Source: Pseudogemmobacter hezensis (GTDB lineage: Bacteria; Pseudomonadota; Alphaproteobacteria; Rhodobacterales; Rhodobacteraceae). From it: DNA of 64,000 nucleotides. The translations under genes were made by a program, and so were the position numbers. The notes beneath the pieces were generated by a model. The model did not search any database and was not told where the DNA came from. It saw only the letters and a program-made list of their open reading frames with translations. This document shows, piece after piece, positions 50,544 through 59,388 of this stretch. Location: NCBI RefSeq assembly GCF_013155295.1, contig NZ_JABJXT010000001.1, positions 372,001-436,000 of the forward strand, in the 5' to 3' direction. The first letter of the stretch is position 1. Every line of letters starts with the position of its first letter.

Positions 50544-51356
50544 GTGCGTTATTTCCGTTTTCTCTCTACCCTTCCGGCAGCCACTGCGCTGATGATGGGC
50601 CTTGCCTCGCCGACGCTTGCGGCTTTTTGCTCTGACACCGGGGGGCGCTATGAAGAGTGGAAACCGCTGATCGCGCAAGAGGCCCGGGCCGCGGGCGTGG
50701 GCGAGCGCGGCATCCAGGCGCTGATGGGCAGCAGCTATTCCAAAGCGACGATCTCTGCCGACCGCAATCAGAAAAGCTTCAAATACACCCTGGATAAATT
50801 CCTTCAGGTGCGCGGCGCGGAAACGATCATCAAACAGGGCCGTTCGCGCAAGGCGAAGAATGCGAATTTCTATGCCGCGATCGAGCAGCAATATGGCGTT
50901 CCCGCGGGCGTTTTGCTGGCCATTCACGGCATGGAGACCGCGTTTGGTGGCTATATGGGCGATACCAACGTCGTTTCGGCGATTGCCACCCTGTCCTATG
51001 ACTGCCGTCGCAGCGACTTTTTCACCCCGCATATGATCGCGGCGCTGATCCTGGTGGATCGCGGCTCTATCACCCCGAAAAGCCAGGGGGCAAAACATGG
51101 CGAGCTGGGCCATACCCAGTTCCTGCCGGGCAATGCGCTGAAATATGGCGTTGACGGCAATGGCGATGGCAAGGTCGATCTGAACAATATGACCGACGCC
51201 CTGGCCTCGACCGCGAACTTCCTGCGCCAGAAAGGCTGGCAACCCGGTCAGGGCTATCAGGAAGGCGAGCCGAACTTCGCGGTCATCAAGCAGTGGAATG
51301 CCGCGACCGTTTACCAGCAGGCAATCGCCATCATGGGCAAACGTATCGACGGCTGA
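50544..51356 (+). CDS. Lytic murein transglycosylase (MltB family)
   Basis: A 270-residue exported enzyme. A Sec signal peptide ends in TLAAF at about residue 27. The SLT_2 domain has the catalytic Glu in IHGMETAFGGYMGD, followed by IATLSYDCRRSDFF, GHTQFLPGNALKYGVD and DALASTANFLRQKGW. It cleaves peptidoglycan with formation of anhydro-muramyl ends in the periplasm. The start is GTG at 50544, with a weak AGG upstream. A strong terminator lies 57 bases downstream. Confidence 0.93.
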   Translation: MRYFRFLSTLPAATALMMGLASPTLAAFCSDTGGRYEEWKPLIAQEARAAGVGERGIQALMGSSYSKATISADRNQKSFKYTLDKFLQVRGAETIIKQGRSRKAKNANFYAAIEQQYGVPAGVLLAIHGMETAFGGYMGDTNVVSAIATLSYDCRRSDFFTPHMIAALILVDRGSITPKSQGAKHGELGHTQFLPGNALKYGVDGNGDGKVDLNNMTDALASTANFLRQKGWQPGQGYQEGEPNFAVIKQWNAATVYQQAIAIMGKRIDG

Positions 51357-51412
51357 GACGCGCCCGGGCTGCGGCACCTGGTGCTTCGCAGATCGCAATG
51401 ACCGAATGGAAG

Positions 51413-51438
51413 GCCCGGGCGCGAACGCCCGGGCTTTT
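51413..51438 (+). terminator. Intrinsic terminator of the mltB-like gene
   Basis: GCCCGGGCG (51413-51421) and CGCCCGGGC (51426-51434) form a 9-bp stem with tetraloop CGAA, followed by TTTT. Confidence 0.9.
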
Positions 51439-51511
51439 CATTTCGGGCTTTTCAGTTCGGGCTTTCTGGCAACGGGCGGTGACATCCAAACTGCCAGCCA
51501 GACGCCGGGCT

Positions 51512-53335
51512 TCACTTCCCAACCACAGCCCCCCTGCCACCAGGCAGCACAACCGGGGCCTCCTGGCCGGGTCCGGCGGCGGAATGGGGCGGGAAATTGC
51601 AATGGCGCACCCGCCCGCGACCTGCCGCCTTGGCCGCGTAAAGGGCCTGATCGGCCAGCGCCAGGACGTCTGCCGGCTCGGGGGCGTGACCGCGCCCGAC
51701 ATTGACGACCCCGATACTGGCCGAGACCCGGCAAACCATGTCGCGCCAGGGAACAGGCTGCGCGATCTGCACGACCAGCTGCTCTGCCAGCTGATCCTGG
51801 CGCAGCGAGGGCTCAAGGCCCGGCAGGATTGCAATGAATTCATCGCCCCCCACCCGGGCCACGCAATCGCGTGTGCGGGTGTGGCGCAGCAATATAGCCG
51901 CAACGGCCAGCAATACCTCATCCCCGGCCGCATGGCCGAACTGGTCATTGACCGATTTGAACAGGTCCAGATCCAGGTGCAACAGCGTGAACGGGCTTTG
52001 ATCCTGGCACAGTCGCATAAGAAAACTGTCGCTGGCGCGGCGGTTGCGCAGCCCCGTCAGCGGATCGGTCAGCGCGTCATCCTCGGCCTGGCGGCGGGCG
52101 CGTTCCAGCCGCTTGCTCAGGCCCCGCATCTCGCGCATGGCCAGCGCGTTTGCCTCGGTCAGGCAAAGCAGCTCAAGCGCGACATCAATAACCGAGAAGT
52201 CGGAATCCGCCAGTTTCAGCTGCTCTGCCGCCCGGACGGTATCGATGCCAAAGGAAAAAACCAAAAGCAGCCGCGCCCCGTCACCCAGCGAAAAGGCGGT
52301 GCCGCGCAGCCGCAATCCGCCGCCCTTTTGCTCAAGCCGCAACTGCTGGCCGCCGATCAGCGGCAGTTGCATCAATGTGCAGGTCCGCCCCGGGCCACGC
52401 AGCTGAAAGTAGTGAAACAGCGATGCGCCAACCATCTCCTGGCCGGGGAACATCCGCGAAAGCAATGGGCCTGCGGCCTCGATCCGCCCCTCAGGGCTGA
52501 CGATCAGATGCAGCGGCAGCAGCCGCGCAAAATCCCCCTGAGACAGCAAAGCCAACCCATCCGCCACGCCATGATATGGGGCGGGATTATCAGGGGCGGA
52601 TCCGCCGGGGTCACTGGCGAAATCAACCCCGGCGCGCGGGTCCAGGGGCAAAGCGGCCTGGGAAAGGCCCCCGAATTCGCCGGGCATTTCCTGACCATCG
52701 GGGTGAGCATCAGGATCAGGGGTAATGCCTGCCCTTGCCGCGCCCGTATCTGCCTCACGTGCAAGGTCAAAACGTCGCCCGGGGCTGAAACGGGGTTCCA
52801 GCAGACGGATCGCCAGTGAAATCCCGCGCCCCTGCGCGGGCGCCTCTTCCTCGATCAGCACCAGGGCCCCGTAATCATCTGCCATCGCCCGCAGGGCCCC
52901 GATCAGGATCCAGCTTAATTCCGGCAGACTGTCTGCACAGCTGAGCCGGAAAAGCCCCGGGGCCACGTCTTCGACCCGCAAATCCGGCATCACCAGATCC
53001 GGCAGCGCCAGCCGCGCCCTGTCACGCAACTCATCAAGTGAGAAGATGAAATCGGCAAAATCCGCGCCGCCAAAGCGCAGCAGCCGACGCGGGGCGCCAT
53101 CATAGGCGGCTGCCACCACCCAGGTTCCCAGATCTTCAAGGATCGCCGGAACGGGCCGCCCGAGCGCGCTGGATGTCTGGCGCAGCGCGGCGCGCAGCAC
53201 CTCATGATTATAGTGCATCAGAGGTTCAAACCCCTGAGGCAGAAAGCCACCAGCGATCCGGATCCGCTCCCATGATTGCGGATCAAAGGTTGCCAGGACG
53301 TAATCCTGCAACGCACGAAGCAAAAGTCCATACAT
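51512..53335 (-). CDS. Diguanylate cyclase with degenerate H-NOX and HNOBA domains
   Basis: A 607-residue soluble signalling protein. Residues 1-165 match the H-NOX fold (MYGLLLRALQDYV start, WERIRIAGGF, LEDLGTWVV), residues about 250-420 an HNOBA domain (HLIVSPEGRIEAAGPLL, LRLRGTAFSLGDG, SDFSVIDVALELL), and residues about 440-595 GGDEF. The proximal haem histidine is replaced by Arg104 and the YxSxR motif by R130-L-S-C-A134, so haem is unlikely. GGDEF is intact at residues 496-500 with the inhibitory site RTRD before it. I chose the MYG start at 53335, usual in H-NOX proteins; a TTG at 53401 is the alternative. Confidence 0.85.
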   Translation of the reverse strand: MYGLLLRALQDYVLATFDPQSWERIRIAGGFLPQGFEPLMHYNHEVLRAALRQTSSALGRPVPAILEDLGTWVVAAAYDGAPRRLLRFGGADFADFIFSLDELRDRARLALPDLVMPDLRVEDVAPGLFRLSCADSLPELSWILIGALRAMADDYGALVLIEEEAPAQGRGISLAIRLLEPRFSPGRRFDLAREADTGAARAGITPDPDAHPDGQEMPGEFGGLSQAALPLDPRAGVDFASDPGGSAPDNPAPYHGVADGLALLSQGDFARLLPLHLIVSPEGRIEAAGPLLSRMFPGQEMVGASLFHYFQLRGPGRTCTLMQLPLIGGQQLRLEQKGGGLRLRGTAFSLGDGARLLLVFSFGIDTVRAAEQLKLADSDFSVIDVALELLCLTEANALAMREMRGLSKRLERARRQAEDDALTDPLTGLRNRRASDSFLMRLCQDQSPFTLLHLDLDLFKSVNDQFGHAAGDEVLLAVAAILLRHTRTRDCVARVGGDEFIAILPGLEPSLRQDQLAEQLVVQIAQPVPWRDMVCRVSASIGVVNVGRGHAPEPADVLALADQALYAAKAAGRGRVRHCNFPPHSAAGPGQEAPVVLPGGRGAVVGK

Positions 53336-53480
53336 TCCGCCAGCCCGCACCGACAGCCGCAAGGGTGCGGCCTGCCCTTTGTGACGCAAAGAAGTTAACA
53401 ACTTCCTGCATCTTGCGAGGCGCCCTGTGAAACCTGACAGGATGCGTCACGGAAGGCCCCACGAGCCCCCCGGGGGGAAT

Positions 53481-53522
53481 GGCAGCAGATCACGGGCAGC
53501 ACATCACGGGCAGCAGATCACG
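53481..53522. repeat. 14-bp tandem repeat downstream of the DUF4153 gene
   Basis: Three units of GGCAGCA(G/C)ATCACG (53481-53494, 53495-53508, 53509-53522), 24 bases beyond the stop codon. Confidence 0.92.
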
Positions 53523-53546
53523 GGCAACGCCGGGGACAGGGGCCGC

Positions 53547-55340
53547 TCAGGGAACGAAAAACAGCCCCGAGCTGCCCTCGCCCAGCTGCATCACCGGGGC
53601 CGGGACAAGCGGCGGGGCCGCCTCGCTCCAGTCGACAAGATTGCGCAGCAGCTCATCACGGCTGGCGAATGCGCCTCTGTTGTTCAGCAGACTGGCCGTC
53701 AGATAGCTGTCTCCGGCGGCGTAAATCGCGTAGGATTCCAGGCCGCGGCTGTGCTCGGCCAGCACGATGATCTCATCTCCGGGGATCTCTGGCAGCAGAT
53801 CGGCAACCAGCATCAGGCAGGCGGGCTTGCCCGAGGGCAGCCTGCGTGCGCAGGCCTCGACATGGTTTTCAAGGAACCAGCCCGGAATGCGGTCGATCAG
53901 CCCGGCCCTGGTTTCGGCAGGAAGTGCCGGAATGATCGGCATCTGTTCGACCAGTTTCTGACGCATGGCCTCTTCGCTGATCTCAACGGGCGCATAGGCG
54001 TTTTGCGGCAGATAACCGGCATTGAGCTGGTTCTGAATCTCGGCCTCAAGCGCGCTGTTCCCCGTCTCACGGGCATGTGCCAGCACCCGCTGGCTGGCCT
54101 GTGCGCCGGCAATACCCAGCTTTTCCACCACACGGCGCGAAAACGTGCTGGCGGGCTTGCGTCCGTCGATGATCCGCTGCGCCTGGTCCTGCGCCGACCA
54201 GCTTTCGGCATTCAGCAAAGGCGTTTGCCACAGCACCGCCGCCAGCAGCGTCAGCAGGGCAAGCCAGGGGTTCGCGGCCCGGATCCAGCCCGCAAATCCG
54301 CGCCCACGCAACAGTCCGGCCGTATAGGCCAGCCCATAGATCAGCCCGATAATCGCCAGAAAAAGCACGAACAGCCGGTTCGGCATCAGCCCCTGATCCG
54401 CGATCCGGATCCCGACGGCCCAAAGCGCCAGCCCCGCCAGCACCGCGATCAGAACCGCCATGACCCGCGCCGAGCCCCGGATCAGCAGGCTGCGGCTGGC
54501 ATGGGCATCATCGGCGTCCAGCGCCACCGTCACCAGCACAATCCCCGCCGCCGCCATCGCCAGCATTGTAAAGGCAAGCGAGATCCCCCCGAAGTTCCGC
54601 TCGACCCCCCAGATCAGCAAGGCGCCGGCAAAGACCAGCGAGACCAGCGTCACCACCGGCAAAAGCAGCCTGAGCAGCCAGTGAATGACCCGCGCAGGCA
54701 GGGTGCCGACCATCTCATTGACCACCGCCACCGCCAGCCCAAAGGCCAGACCGGAAATCACCGGCGCCGCCCAGCCGCGCATCAGCAGCCGGTCGATCAG
54801 CGTCACCCCGACCACATCCAGCAAAAAGGCCGAAAGCGCCACGACCAGCCAGACCGCCAGAGTGAAGAAGAGCGCGATCAGAACTCTGGTCGTGATGCCC
54901 CAGACAATCCCGAACAAGGCCGGATAGGCGTTCCAGCGCCCCAGCGATCCGCCTGCCCTCTCGCCCGCACCATTGTCAGAGCCCACGCCCATCTCGGCCA
55001 GCAGGAAGGGCACCGGGATGATTGCCACCGCCAGCATCGCCAGCAGATGCCCGGGCGTCTCAAAGATGTCGATCGTCAGCGGCCAGCGCATCGACATCAG
55101 CAGCATCAGCCCCCCGGTCAGTGCCGCCAGCGGCAGCGCCCGCCCCAGGGCCTCGCGGATCCGCAATGGTCCCGCCATCGCATAAAACGCCCAGGCGAAT
55201 ACCAGCACAAACCCGCTGGCCGCCGTCGTAAGATGTGGATCGACAGCCCTGACCCCAATTGCATGCAGCTGCCAGAGCGCAAAGCCCGCAGCCCCCCCCA
55301 ACAATGCGAAAAACCAGCGGTTCAGAACGGTGGACAACAT
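53547..55340 (-). CDS. DUF4153 membrane protein
   Basis: A 597-residue protein whose first 400 residues hold about ten to twelve membrane helices, the DUF4153 pattern, and whose last 200 residues form a soluble domain ending LGEGSSGLFFVP. The C-terminal part includes an Ala- and Leu-rich helical region and the cysteine pair ACARRLPSGKPAC. The function of the family is unknown. The ATG at 55340 is preferred, five bases after GAGG; a TTG at 55343 lies just upstream. The long open frame on the opposite strand here is a shadow. Confidence 0.85.
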   Translation of the reverse strand: MLSTVLNRWFFALLGGAAGFALWQLHAIGVRAVDPHLTTAASGFVLVFAWAFYAMAGPLRIREALGRALPLAALTGGLMLLMSMRWPLTIDIFETPGHLLAMLAVAIIPVPFLLAEMGVGSDNGAGERAGGSLGRWNAYPALFGIVWGITTRVLIALFFTLAVWLVVALSAFLLDVVGVTLIDRLLMRGWAAPVISGLAFGLAVAVVNEMVGTLPARVIHWLLRLLLPVVTLVSLVFAGALLIWGVERNFGGISLAFTMLAMAAAGIVLVTVALDADDAHASRSLLIRGSARVMAVLIAVLAGLALWAVGIRIADQGLMPNRLFVLFLAIIGLIYGLAYTAGLLRGRGFAGWIRAANPWLALLTLLAAVLWQTPLLNAESWSAQDQAQRIIDGRKPASTFSRRVVEKLGIAGAQASQRVLAHARETGNSALEAEIQNQLNAGYLPQNAYAPVEISEEAMRQKLVEQMPIIPALPAETRAGLIDRIPGWFLENHVEACARRLPSGKPACLMLVADLLPEIPGDEIIVLAEHSRGLESYAIYAAGDSYLTASLLNNRGAFASRDELLRNLVDWSEAAPPLVPAPVMQLGEGSSGLFFVP

Positions 55341-55457
55341 CAACGCCTCACGGGTGAACAGGATCGGCCAGAGGAGAGCATCTCCTGCGGCATTGCAAAT
55401 AGATCGGCCGGAAGGGGCCGCTATGGGCTGGCCGCAGGGCCATTGGGATCAGGAAGC

Positions 55458-55489
55458 CAGAACCACAGCAGGCCAGAGCCACAGCAGGC
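55458..55489. repeat. 16-bp tandem duplication
   Basis: CAGA(A/G)CCACAGCAGGC occurs twice (55458-55473, 55474-55489) in the spacer between the DUF4153 and glyoxalase-like genes. Confidence 0.85.
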
Positions 55490-55560
55490 CGGTGTCAGCA
55501 AAACGGGCTCAGCAAGGATGGCGGCAGCAGGAAGGGATCAGCAGACCGCGTCAAAGGACC

Positions 55561-55608
55561 GCTTACCCGTGGCCCTGCTTACCCATGACCCTGCTTACCA
55601 GTGACCGG
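55561..55608. repeat. 16-bp tandem repeat across the glyoxalase-like stop codon
   Basis: Three units beginning GCTTACC (55561-55576, 55577-55592, 55593-55608). The stop codon of the leftward gene is at 55595-55597, inside the third unit. Confidence 0.88.
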
Positions 55609-56023
55609 TGTTTTGCATCGAGGCCCAGGGCTCTGCCGGGGCCAGGGCCGCGCCTGCCTGCAACAGCTCGACCGAGACATTGTCGGGGCTGCGCACAAAG
55701 GCCATATGCCCGTCACGCGGCGGGCGGTTGATCACCACGCCATTGGCCTGCAGATGGGCGCAGGTCGCATAGATGTCATCGACCTCATAGGCCAGATGGC
55801 CGAAATGGCGGCTGTCCGAGGGCAGGCCTTTGTCGCCATCCCAGTTCCAGGTCAGCTCTACCGGGCATTCCGGCTGGCCCGGGGCGGCCATGAAGACCAG
55901 AGAGAAACGCCCGGCCTCATTGTCGATCCGGCGGATCTCTTCCAGGCCCAGCAGGCGAAAGAAGGCCATGCTCGCCTCAAGATCAAGGACACGAACCATG
56001 GTGTGCAGATAGCGAATTGTCAT
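55595..56023 (-). CDS. gloA: VOC-family protein, glyoxalase I-like
   Basis: A 142-residue single VOC protein: LHTMVRVLDLEASMAFFRLLG with the first metal His, ELTWNWD with the Glu, RHFGHLAYEVDDI with the second His, and SPDNVSVELLQAG with the second Glu. This full ligand set and length fit lactoylglutathione lyase (glyoxalase I), which removes methylglyoxal with glutathione. GGAGG precedes the ATG at 56023. The tail is GHW, ending in a tandem repeat. Confidence 0.85.
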   Translation of the reverse strand: MTIRYLHTMVRVLDLEASMAFFRLLGLEEIRRIDNEAGRFSLVFMAAPGQPECPVELTWNWDGDKGLPSDSRHFGHLAYEVDDIYATCAHLQANGVVINRPPRDGHMAFVRSPDNVSVELLQAGAALAPAEPWASMQNTGHW

Positions 56024-56352
56024 CAGCGCCTCCGTTGCGAAAGGATGCCCCGGCCTAACACGCCCGCGCGATTTGCGACAGAGAGGGTTTTCCTGTCCCT
56101 GTCCCTGTTCCTGCCTGCAAGCAGGGCGCCGCCAAATCCCGGCCAAAACCCGGCCGGGCCTGCGCGGCTTTGTTGGGGATTGCGGCTTGCACCCTGCCCC
56201 TTGCTGTAGTCTATGGAAGATCACCTTGCTGCAGGGCCCGGGCGCGCGGTCCGGGGCTCAGCTGGCCTGGCACAATCCGCCTGCCCGCACCCCCGCATCA
56301 ATGCCGCCACCGCCCCCGCAGCGCATCAGACCCTGTGAAATGAGGCCAGGCT
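56024..56352. other. Divergent promoter region upstream of thyA
   Basis: About 330 bases between the leftward gloA-like gene and thyA. Open frames here are overlapping shadows. No operator or hairpin stands out. Confidence 0.45.
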
Positions 56353-57249
56353 TTGCGGCACCCGGAATATCAATATCTCGATCTGATGCAGCAGGTGCTG
56401 ACCTCGGGCGATCAGCGCGTTGATCGCACGGGTGTCGGCACGCGCTCGGTCTTTGGGGCGATGACGCGGTTCGATCTGTCAAAGGGCGAAGCGCCGATCC
56501 TGACCACCAAACGCGTCTACTGGAAAACCGCCATCAAAGAGATGCTGTGGTTTCTGACCGGCAACACCAATATCCAGCCCCTCCTGCGCGAGAATGTGCG
56601 GATCTGGAGCGACTGGCCCCTGGCCAGCTATCGCCGCGAGACCGGGGAAGAAATCAGCCAGCAGGATTTCGAGGACCGCATCGTCGCCGATGACGCCTTT
56701 GCCGCCCGCTGGGGCGATCTGGGCCCGGTTTACGGCAAACAATGGCGGCGCTGGCTGGCGCCTGACGGGCGCGAGATCGACCAGATCGGCGGGCTGATCG
56801 AGACGCTGCGCACCAATCCCTCCAGCCGTCGCATGCTGTTCCACGCCTGGAATGTCGGCGAGCTGGGCACGATGGCGCTGCCGCCCTGCCATATGGTCTA
56901 TCAGTTCCATGTGACCAGCGACGGGCGGCTGAATATGCTGTTCTTCCAGCGCTCGGCCGATCTTTTGCTGGGGGTTCCGTTCAACTGGGTCGGGGCCTCG
57001 TCGCTGCTGCTGATGATCGCACAGCAGGCCGGGCTGACCCCGGGCGATCTGGTCTGGACGGCGGGTGATGTGCATCTCTACCTCAACCACCTGGACCAGG
57101 CCCGCGAGCAGCTGTCGCGCGCGCCGCGCCCGATGCCGAAGATGCGCCTGATCCGCCATGCCGCCAGCATCGACGACTACCGGATCGAGGATTTCGAGGT
57201 CACCGATTATGATCCCCATGCCATTATACGCGCCGATGTCGCAGTCTGA
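56353..57249 (+). CDS. thyA: Thymidylate synthase ThyA
   Basis: A 298-residue ThyA that makes dTMP from dUMP with methylene-tetrahydrofolate. DRTGVGTRSVFG binds the phosphate, LPPCHMVYQFHV holds the catalytic Cys, and LFFQRSADLLLGVPFN and GDVHLYLNHL bind substrate and folate. It appears to start with TTG at 56353, seven bases after GAGG; the nearest ATG (56339) is out of frame. folA follows after 24 bases, so folate use and regeneration are co-transcribed. Confidence 0.96.
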   Translation: MRHPEYQYLDLMQQVLTSGDQRVDRTGVGTRSVFGAMTRFDLSKGEAPILTTKRVYWKTAIKEMLWFLTGNTNIQPLLRENVRIWSDWPLASYRRETGEEISQQDFEDRIVADDAFAARWGDLGPVYGKQWRRWLAPDGREIDQIGGLIETLRTNPSSRRMLFHAWNVGELGTMALPPCHMVYQFHVTSDGRLNMLFFQRSADLLLGVPFNWVGASSLLLMIAQQAGLTPGDLVWTAGDVHLYLNHLDQAREQLSRAPRPMPKMRLIRHAASIDDYRIEDFEVTDYDPHAIIRADVAV

Positions 57250-57273
57250 CGCCGTGCCCGGGAAAGGTCTGCC

Positions 57274-57765
57274 ATGCTAAGCCTGATCGTCGCCCGCTCG
57301 CCCGAGGGGGCCATTGGCCGGGATGGCGACATCCCCTGGCACGCCCCCGAGGACCTGGCGTTCTTCAAGCGCGAGACGCTGGGCGGCGCGGTGATCATGG
57401 GGCGTCGCACTTGGGAAAGCCTGCCGTTCAAGCCGCTGAAAAACCGTGACAATATCGTGGTTTCAACCACCATGAGCGGCGATTTTATCCGCCCCTCGTT
57501 TGCACAGGCGCTGGAGCATGCCAAAGCACTTGGCCATTCGCGGATCTATGCGATCGGCGGGGCCTCGATCTATGCGGCGGCGCTGCCACTGGCGGATCGG
57601 CTGCTGATCACCGAGGTCGATGTCAGCATCAAAGACGCCGATACCTTCTTCCCCGCCTTCCCGCCTGAGGCCTGGATCCGCAAAGGCAGCCTGGCGCTGC
57701 GTGCGGCCGACCCGGCCTGCCGGCTTGATGAATATCTGCGCCTGCAGCCGCAACCATCCAGCTGA
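57274..57765 (+). CDS. folA: Dihydrofolate reductase
   Basis: A 163-residue DHFR that regenerates tetrahydrofolate after the ThyA reaction. IGRDGDIPWHAPEDLAFFK contains the active-site Trp and Asp/Glu region, MGRRTWESLP binds NADPH, and IYAIGGASIY is the conserved Gly-Gly segment. GGAAAGG precedes the ATG. It is the second gene of the thyA operon. Confidence 0.96.
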   Translation: MLSLIVARSPEGAIGRDGDIPWHAPEDLAFFKRETLGGAVIMGRRTWESLPFKPLKNRDNIVVSTTMSGDFIRPSFAQALEHAKALGHSRIYAIGGASIYAAALPLADRLLITEVDVSIKDADTFFPAFPPEAWIRKGSLALRAADPACRLDEYLRLQPQPSS

Positions 57766-57830
57766 GCGCCGTCCCGGCCACAGGCCAACCCCCTCTTTCC
57801 GCCTTGCAGAAATTGTGCAAGGCTCAGCCG

Positions 57831-57894
57831 CGATACCCGGTCCCCCCGACACCCGGTCCCCCCGACACCCGGCCCCCCCGATACCCCGCCCCAA
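57831..57894. repeat. 16-bp tandem repeat in the folA-downstream spacer
   Basis: Four units of CGA(T/C)ACCCGG(T/C)CCCCC and variants (57831-57846, 57847-57862, 57863-57878, 57879-57894), between folA and the secreted-protein gene. Confidence 0.88.
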
Positions 57895-57923
57895 TGCCCG
57901 GGCCCCGTTACAGGAGTTTTCAG

Positions 57924-58310
57924 ATGGTCCTGCGCCAGTTTCCCCCGCATATCGCCGCATTCGCTCTGGCCCTGGGCCTGGGTCTGACCCTGGGTCTGGG
58001 TACCCCTGCGGCAGCCCAGATGCATTATGACAGCTTTGTCCCCGGCAATGAGCAGACCGATGTGAACGGGGCCTATAAGCGCTATCAGACCCATGTGCTG
58101 AAACTCTCGGCCCATCGCTATGCGGTTCTGTTCCAGCCCGGCTTTGTCGATCAGGCCACCGCCGCCCGCACCGTGACGCCGCTTTGCGCCGCCACTGGCC
58201 GCGTGGCCGCCGTTCAGGGCCAGATTGCCCCGGTCGATGTGCTGCTTGAGAATGGCGAGCCGCTGGTGCAGCAGGGCTTTCGCGTGGCCTGCGTGAAATC
58301 GGGCGGCTGA
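57924..58310 (+). CDS. Small secreted protein of unknown function
   Basis: A 128-residue protein with a clear Sec signal peptide (LALGLGLTLGLGTPAAAQ, cleavage near residue 32). The mature part, about 95 residues, has two cysteines (in PLCAATG and VACVKSGG) that may pair in the periplasm. No family is recognised. AGGAG lies eight bases before the ATG, which fixes the start. It follows folA on the same strand but behind a repeat-filled spacer of about 160 bases. Confidence 0.72.
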   Translation: MVLRQFPPHIAAFALALGLGLTLGLGTPAAAQMHYDSFVPGNEQTDVNGAYKRYQTHVLKLSAHRYAVLFQPGFVDQATAARTVTPLCAATGRVAAVQGQIAPVDVLLENGEPLVQQGFRVACVKSGG

Positions 58311-58348
58311 AACCGCCCCCCCCCCCTGCGACAAAGACAGAGCATCCC

Positions 58349-58678
58349 ATGATCGTTTACGGCATCCCCACCTGCGACACGACGAAGAAAGCGATCCGCG
58401 CCCTTGAGGCCGCGGGCCGCGACGTTCAGTTCCGCGACATCCGCAAAGACCCGCTTTCCGAGGCCGAGATCGCTGAGATCGTCACCGAATTCGGCGAGCG
58501 TGCGATCAACCGCCAGTCGACGACCTACCGCAGCTTTTCTGATTTCCTGCGCGAGTCAGAACCCGAGGCCCAGATCGCCGCCCAGCCGACGGTCATGAAG
58601 CGCCCGGTGATCCGCGATGGTGCAGATTGGTATCTGGGCTGGGATGAGGCGACGGCAGGCAAACTGACTGCTGCGTAA
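58349..58678 (+). CDS. ArsC/Spx-family thioredoxin-fold protein
   Basis: A 109-residue ArsC-like protein: YGIPTCDTTKKAIRALE with a single N-terminal Cys (no CxxC), FRDIRKDPLSEAEI and MKRPVIRDGADWYLGWDE. The family includes arsenate reductases and Spx regulators; this small form is usually annotated as an Spx/MgsR-like or ArsC-family reductase of unknown role. No ars operon is present. It follows the secreted-protein gene by 38 bases, probably on one transcript. Confidence 0.85.
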   Translation: MIVYGIPTCDTTKKAIRALEAAGRDVQFRDIRKDPLSEAEIAEIVTEFGERAINRQSTTYRSFSDFLRESEPEAQIAAQPTVMKRPVIRDGADWYLGWDEATAGKLTAA

Positions 58679-58723
58679 CAAAGGGGGGCAGCGCTGATCC
58701 CGCTCTGCGCTGCCACTCAAACG

Positions 58724-58747
58724 CCCTGCCTCTGACAGGGTTCTCTT
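58724..58747 (+). terminator. Weak intrinsic terminator
   Basis: CCCTG (58724-58728) and CAGGG (58736-58740) enclose CCTCTGA and are followed by TTCTCTTT. It would end the transcript after the ArsC-like gene. Confidence 0.5.
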
Positions 58748-58901
58748 TGCACGGAACCACTGCCACAGAAGCAAATAAGCCCCGGAAACAAATAAGCCCC
58801 GCCATTCCGGGCGAGGCCATCTGTATATCAGAGAAGTCAGCACCCTGAATGTGCCCTGCCCGGCAAGCCGGGCAAAGGCCAGGATGCAGGGGATGCCCTG
58901 A

Positions 58902-59108
58902 TCAGAGCAGTTTCAGATCGCCTGCCGATTCTTTGCCATCACGGCCAGTCTGCAGCTCGTATCCGATTTTCTGATTGTCGTTCAGACCTTTCAGGCCCGC
59001 GCGTTCGACAGCTGAAATATGCACAAAGACATCTTTGCCGCCATTATCAGGCGCAATGAAACCATAGCCTTTGGTTGCGTTGAACCATTTCACGGTGCCA
59101 GTCGGCAT
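58902..59108 (-). CDS. cspA: Cold-shock protein (CspA family)
   Basis: A 68-residue single cold-shock domain: TGTVKWFNATKGYGFIAPDN holds RNP1, DVFVHISAVE holds RNP2. It binds single-stranded RNA and DNA and acts as an RNA chaperone. Length is standard. GGGAGAG lies before the ATG. Members are induced by cold or stationary phase; a leader of uncertain length lies at 59109-59330. The hairpin TGCCCGGC/GCCGGGCA (58857-58874) downstream may end its transcript. Confidence 0.96.
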   Translation of the reverse strand: MPTGTVKWFNATKGYGFIAPDNGGKDVFVHISAVERAGLKGLNDNQKIGYELQTGRDGKESAGDLKLL

Positions 59109-59332
59109 TCCCGTCTCTCCCTTAGTAACCCCCCAGGCAGCGGAATTGCGTCCCGGGCGTAGCCGCCAGGTCTTCCGGGCCTTTCACGGGTAGAGAAGGC
59201 TAGTCAGAAAGTCTGCCGTTACAGGGGCAGGATGCCACGACCGAAACGGAAATCAAGAATTTTGCCGAGGCTTTCTGCGAATTTGCCGCCAAATCGCGGG
59301 AAAAGGGCAAAATTCCACTCATTCTTAACGGG

Positions 59333-59378
59333 AAAGCGGCAGAATTCCTGACCATCTGATCAGAAATTCCGCCGCTTT
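59333..59378 (-). terminator. Long hairpin downstream of thrS
   Basis: AAAGCGGC/GCCGCTTT, GAATT/AATTC and CTGA/TCAG stack into one extended stem (59333-59378) with single mismatches between them. It starts ten bases past the thrS stop, so it is probably the terminator. Confidence 0.75.
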
Positions 59379-59388
59379 TACCCGATTC

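Noticed and set aside
53427-55604. A 725-residue open frame on the plus strand
   Set aside because: It lies opposite the DUF4153 gene. Its product is rich in R, Q, P and H with no domain, the usual antisense shadow in GC-rich DNA.
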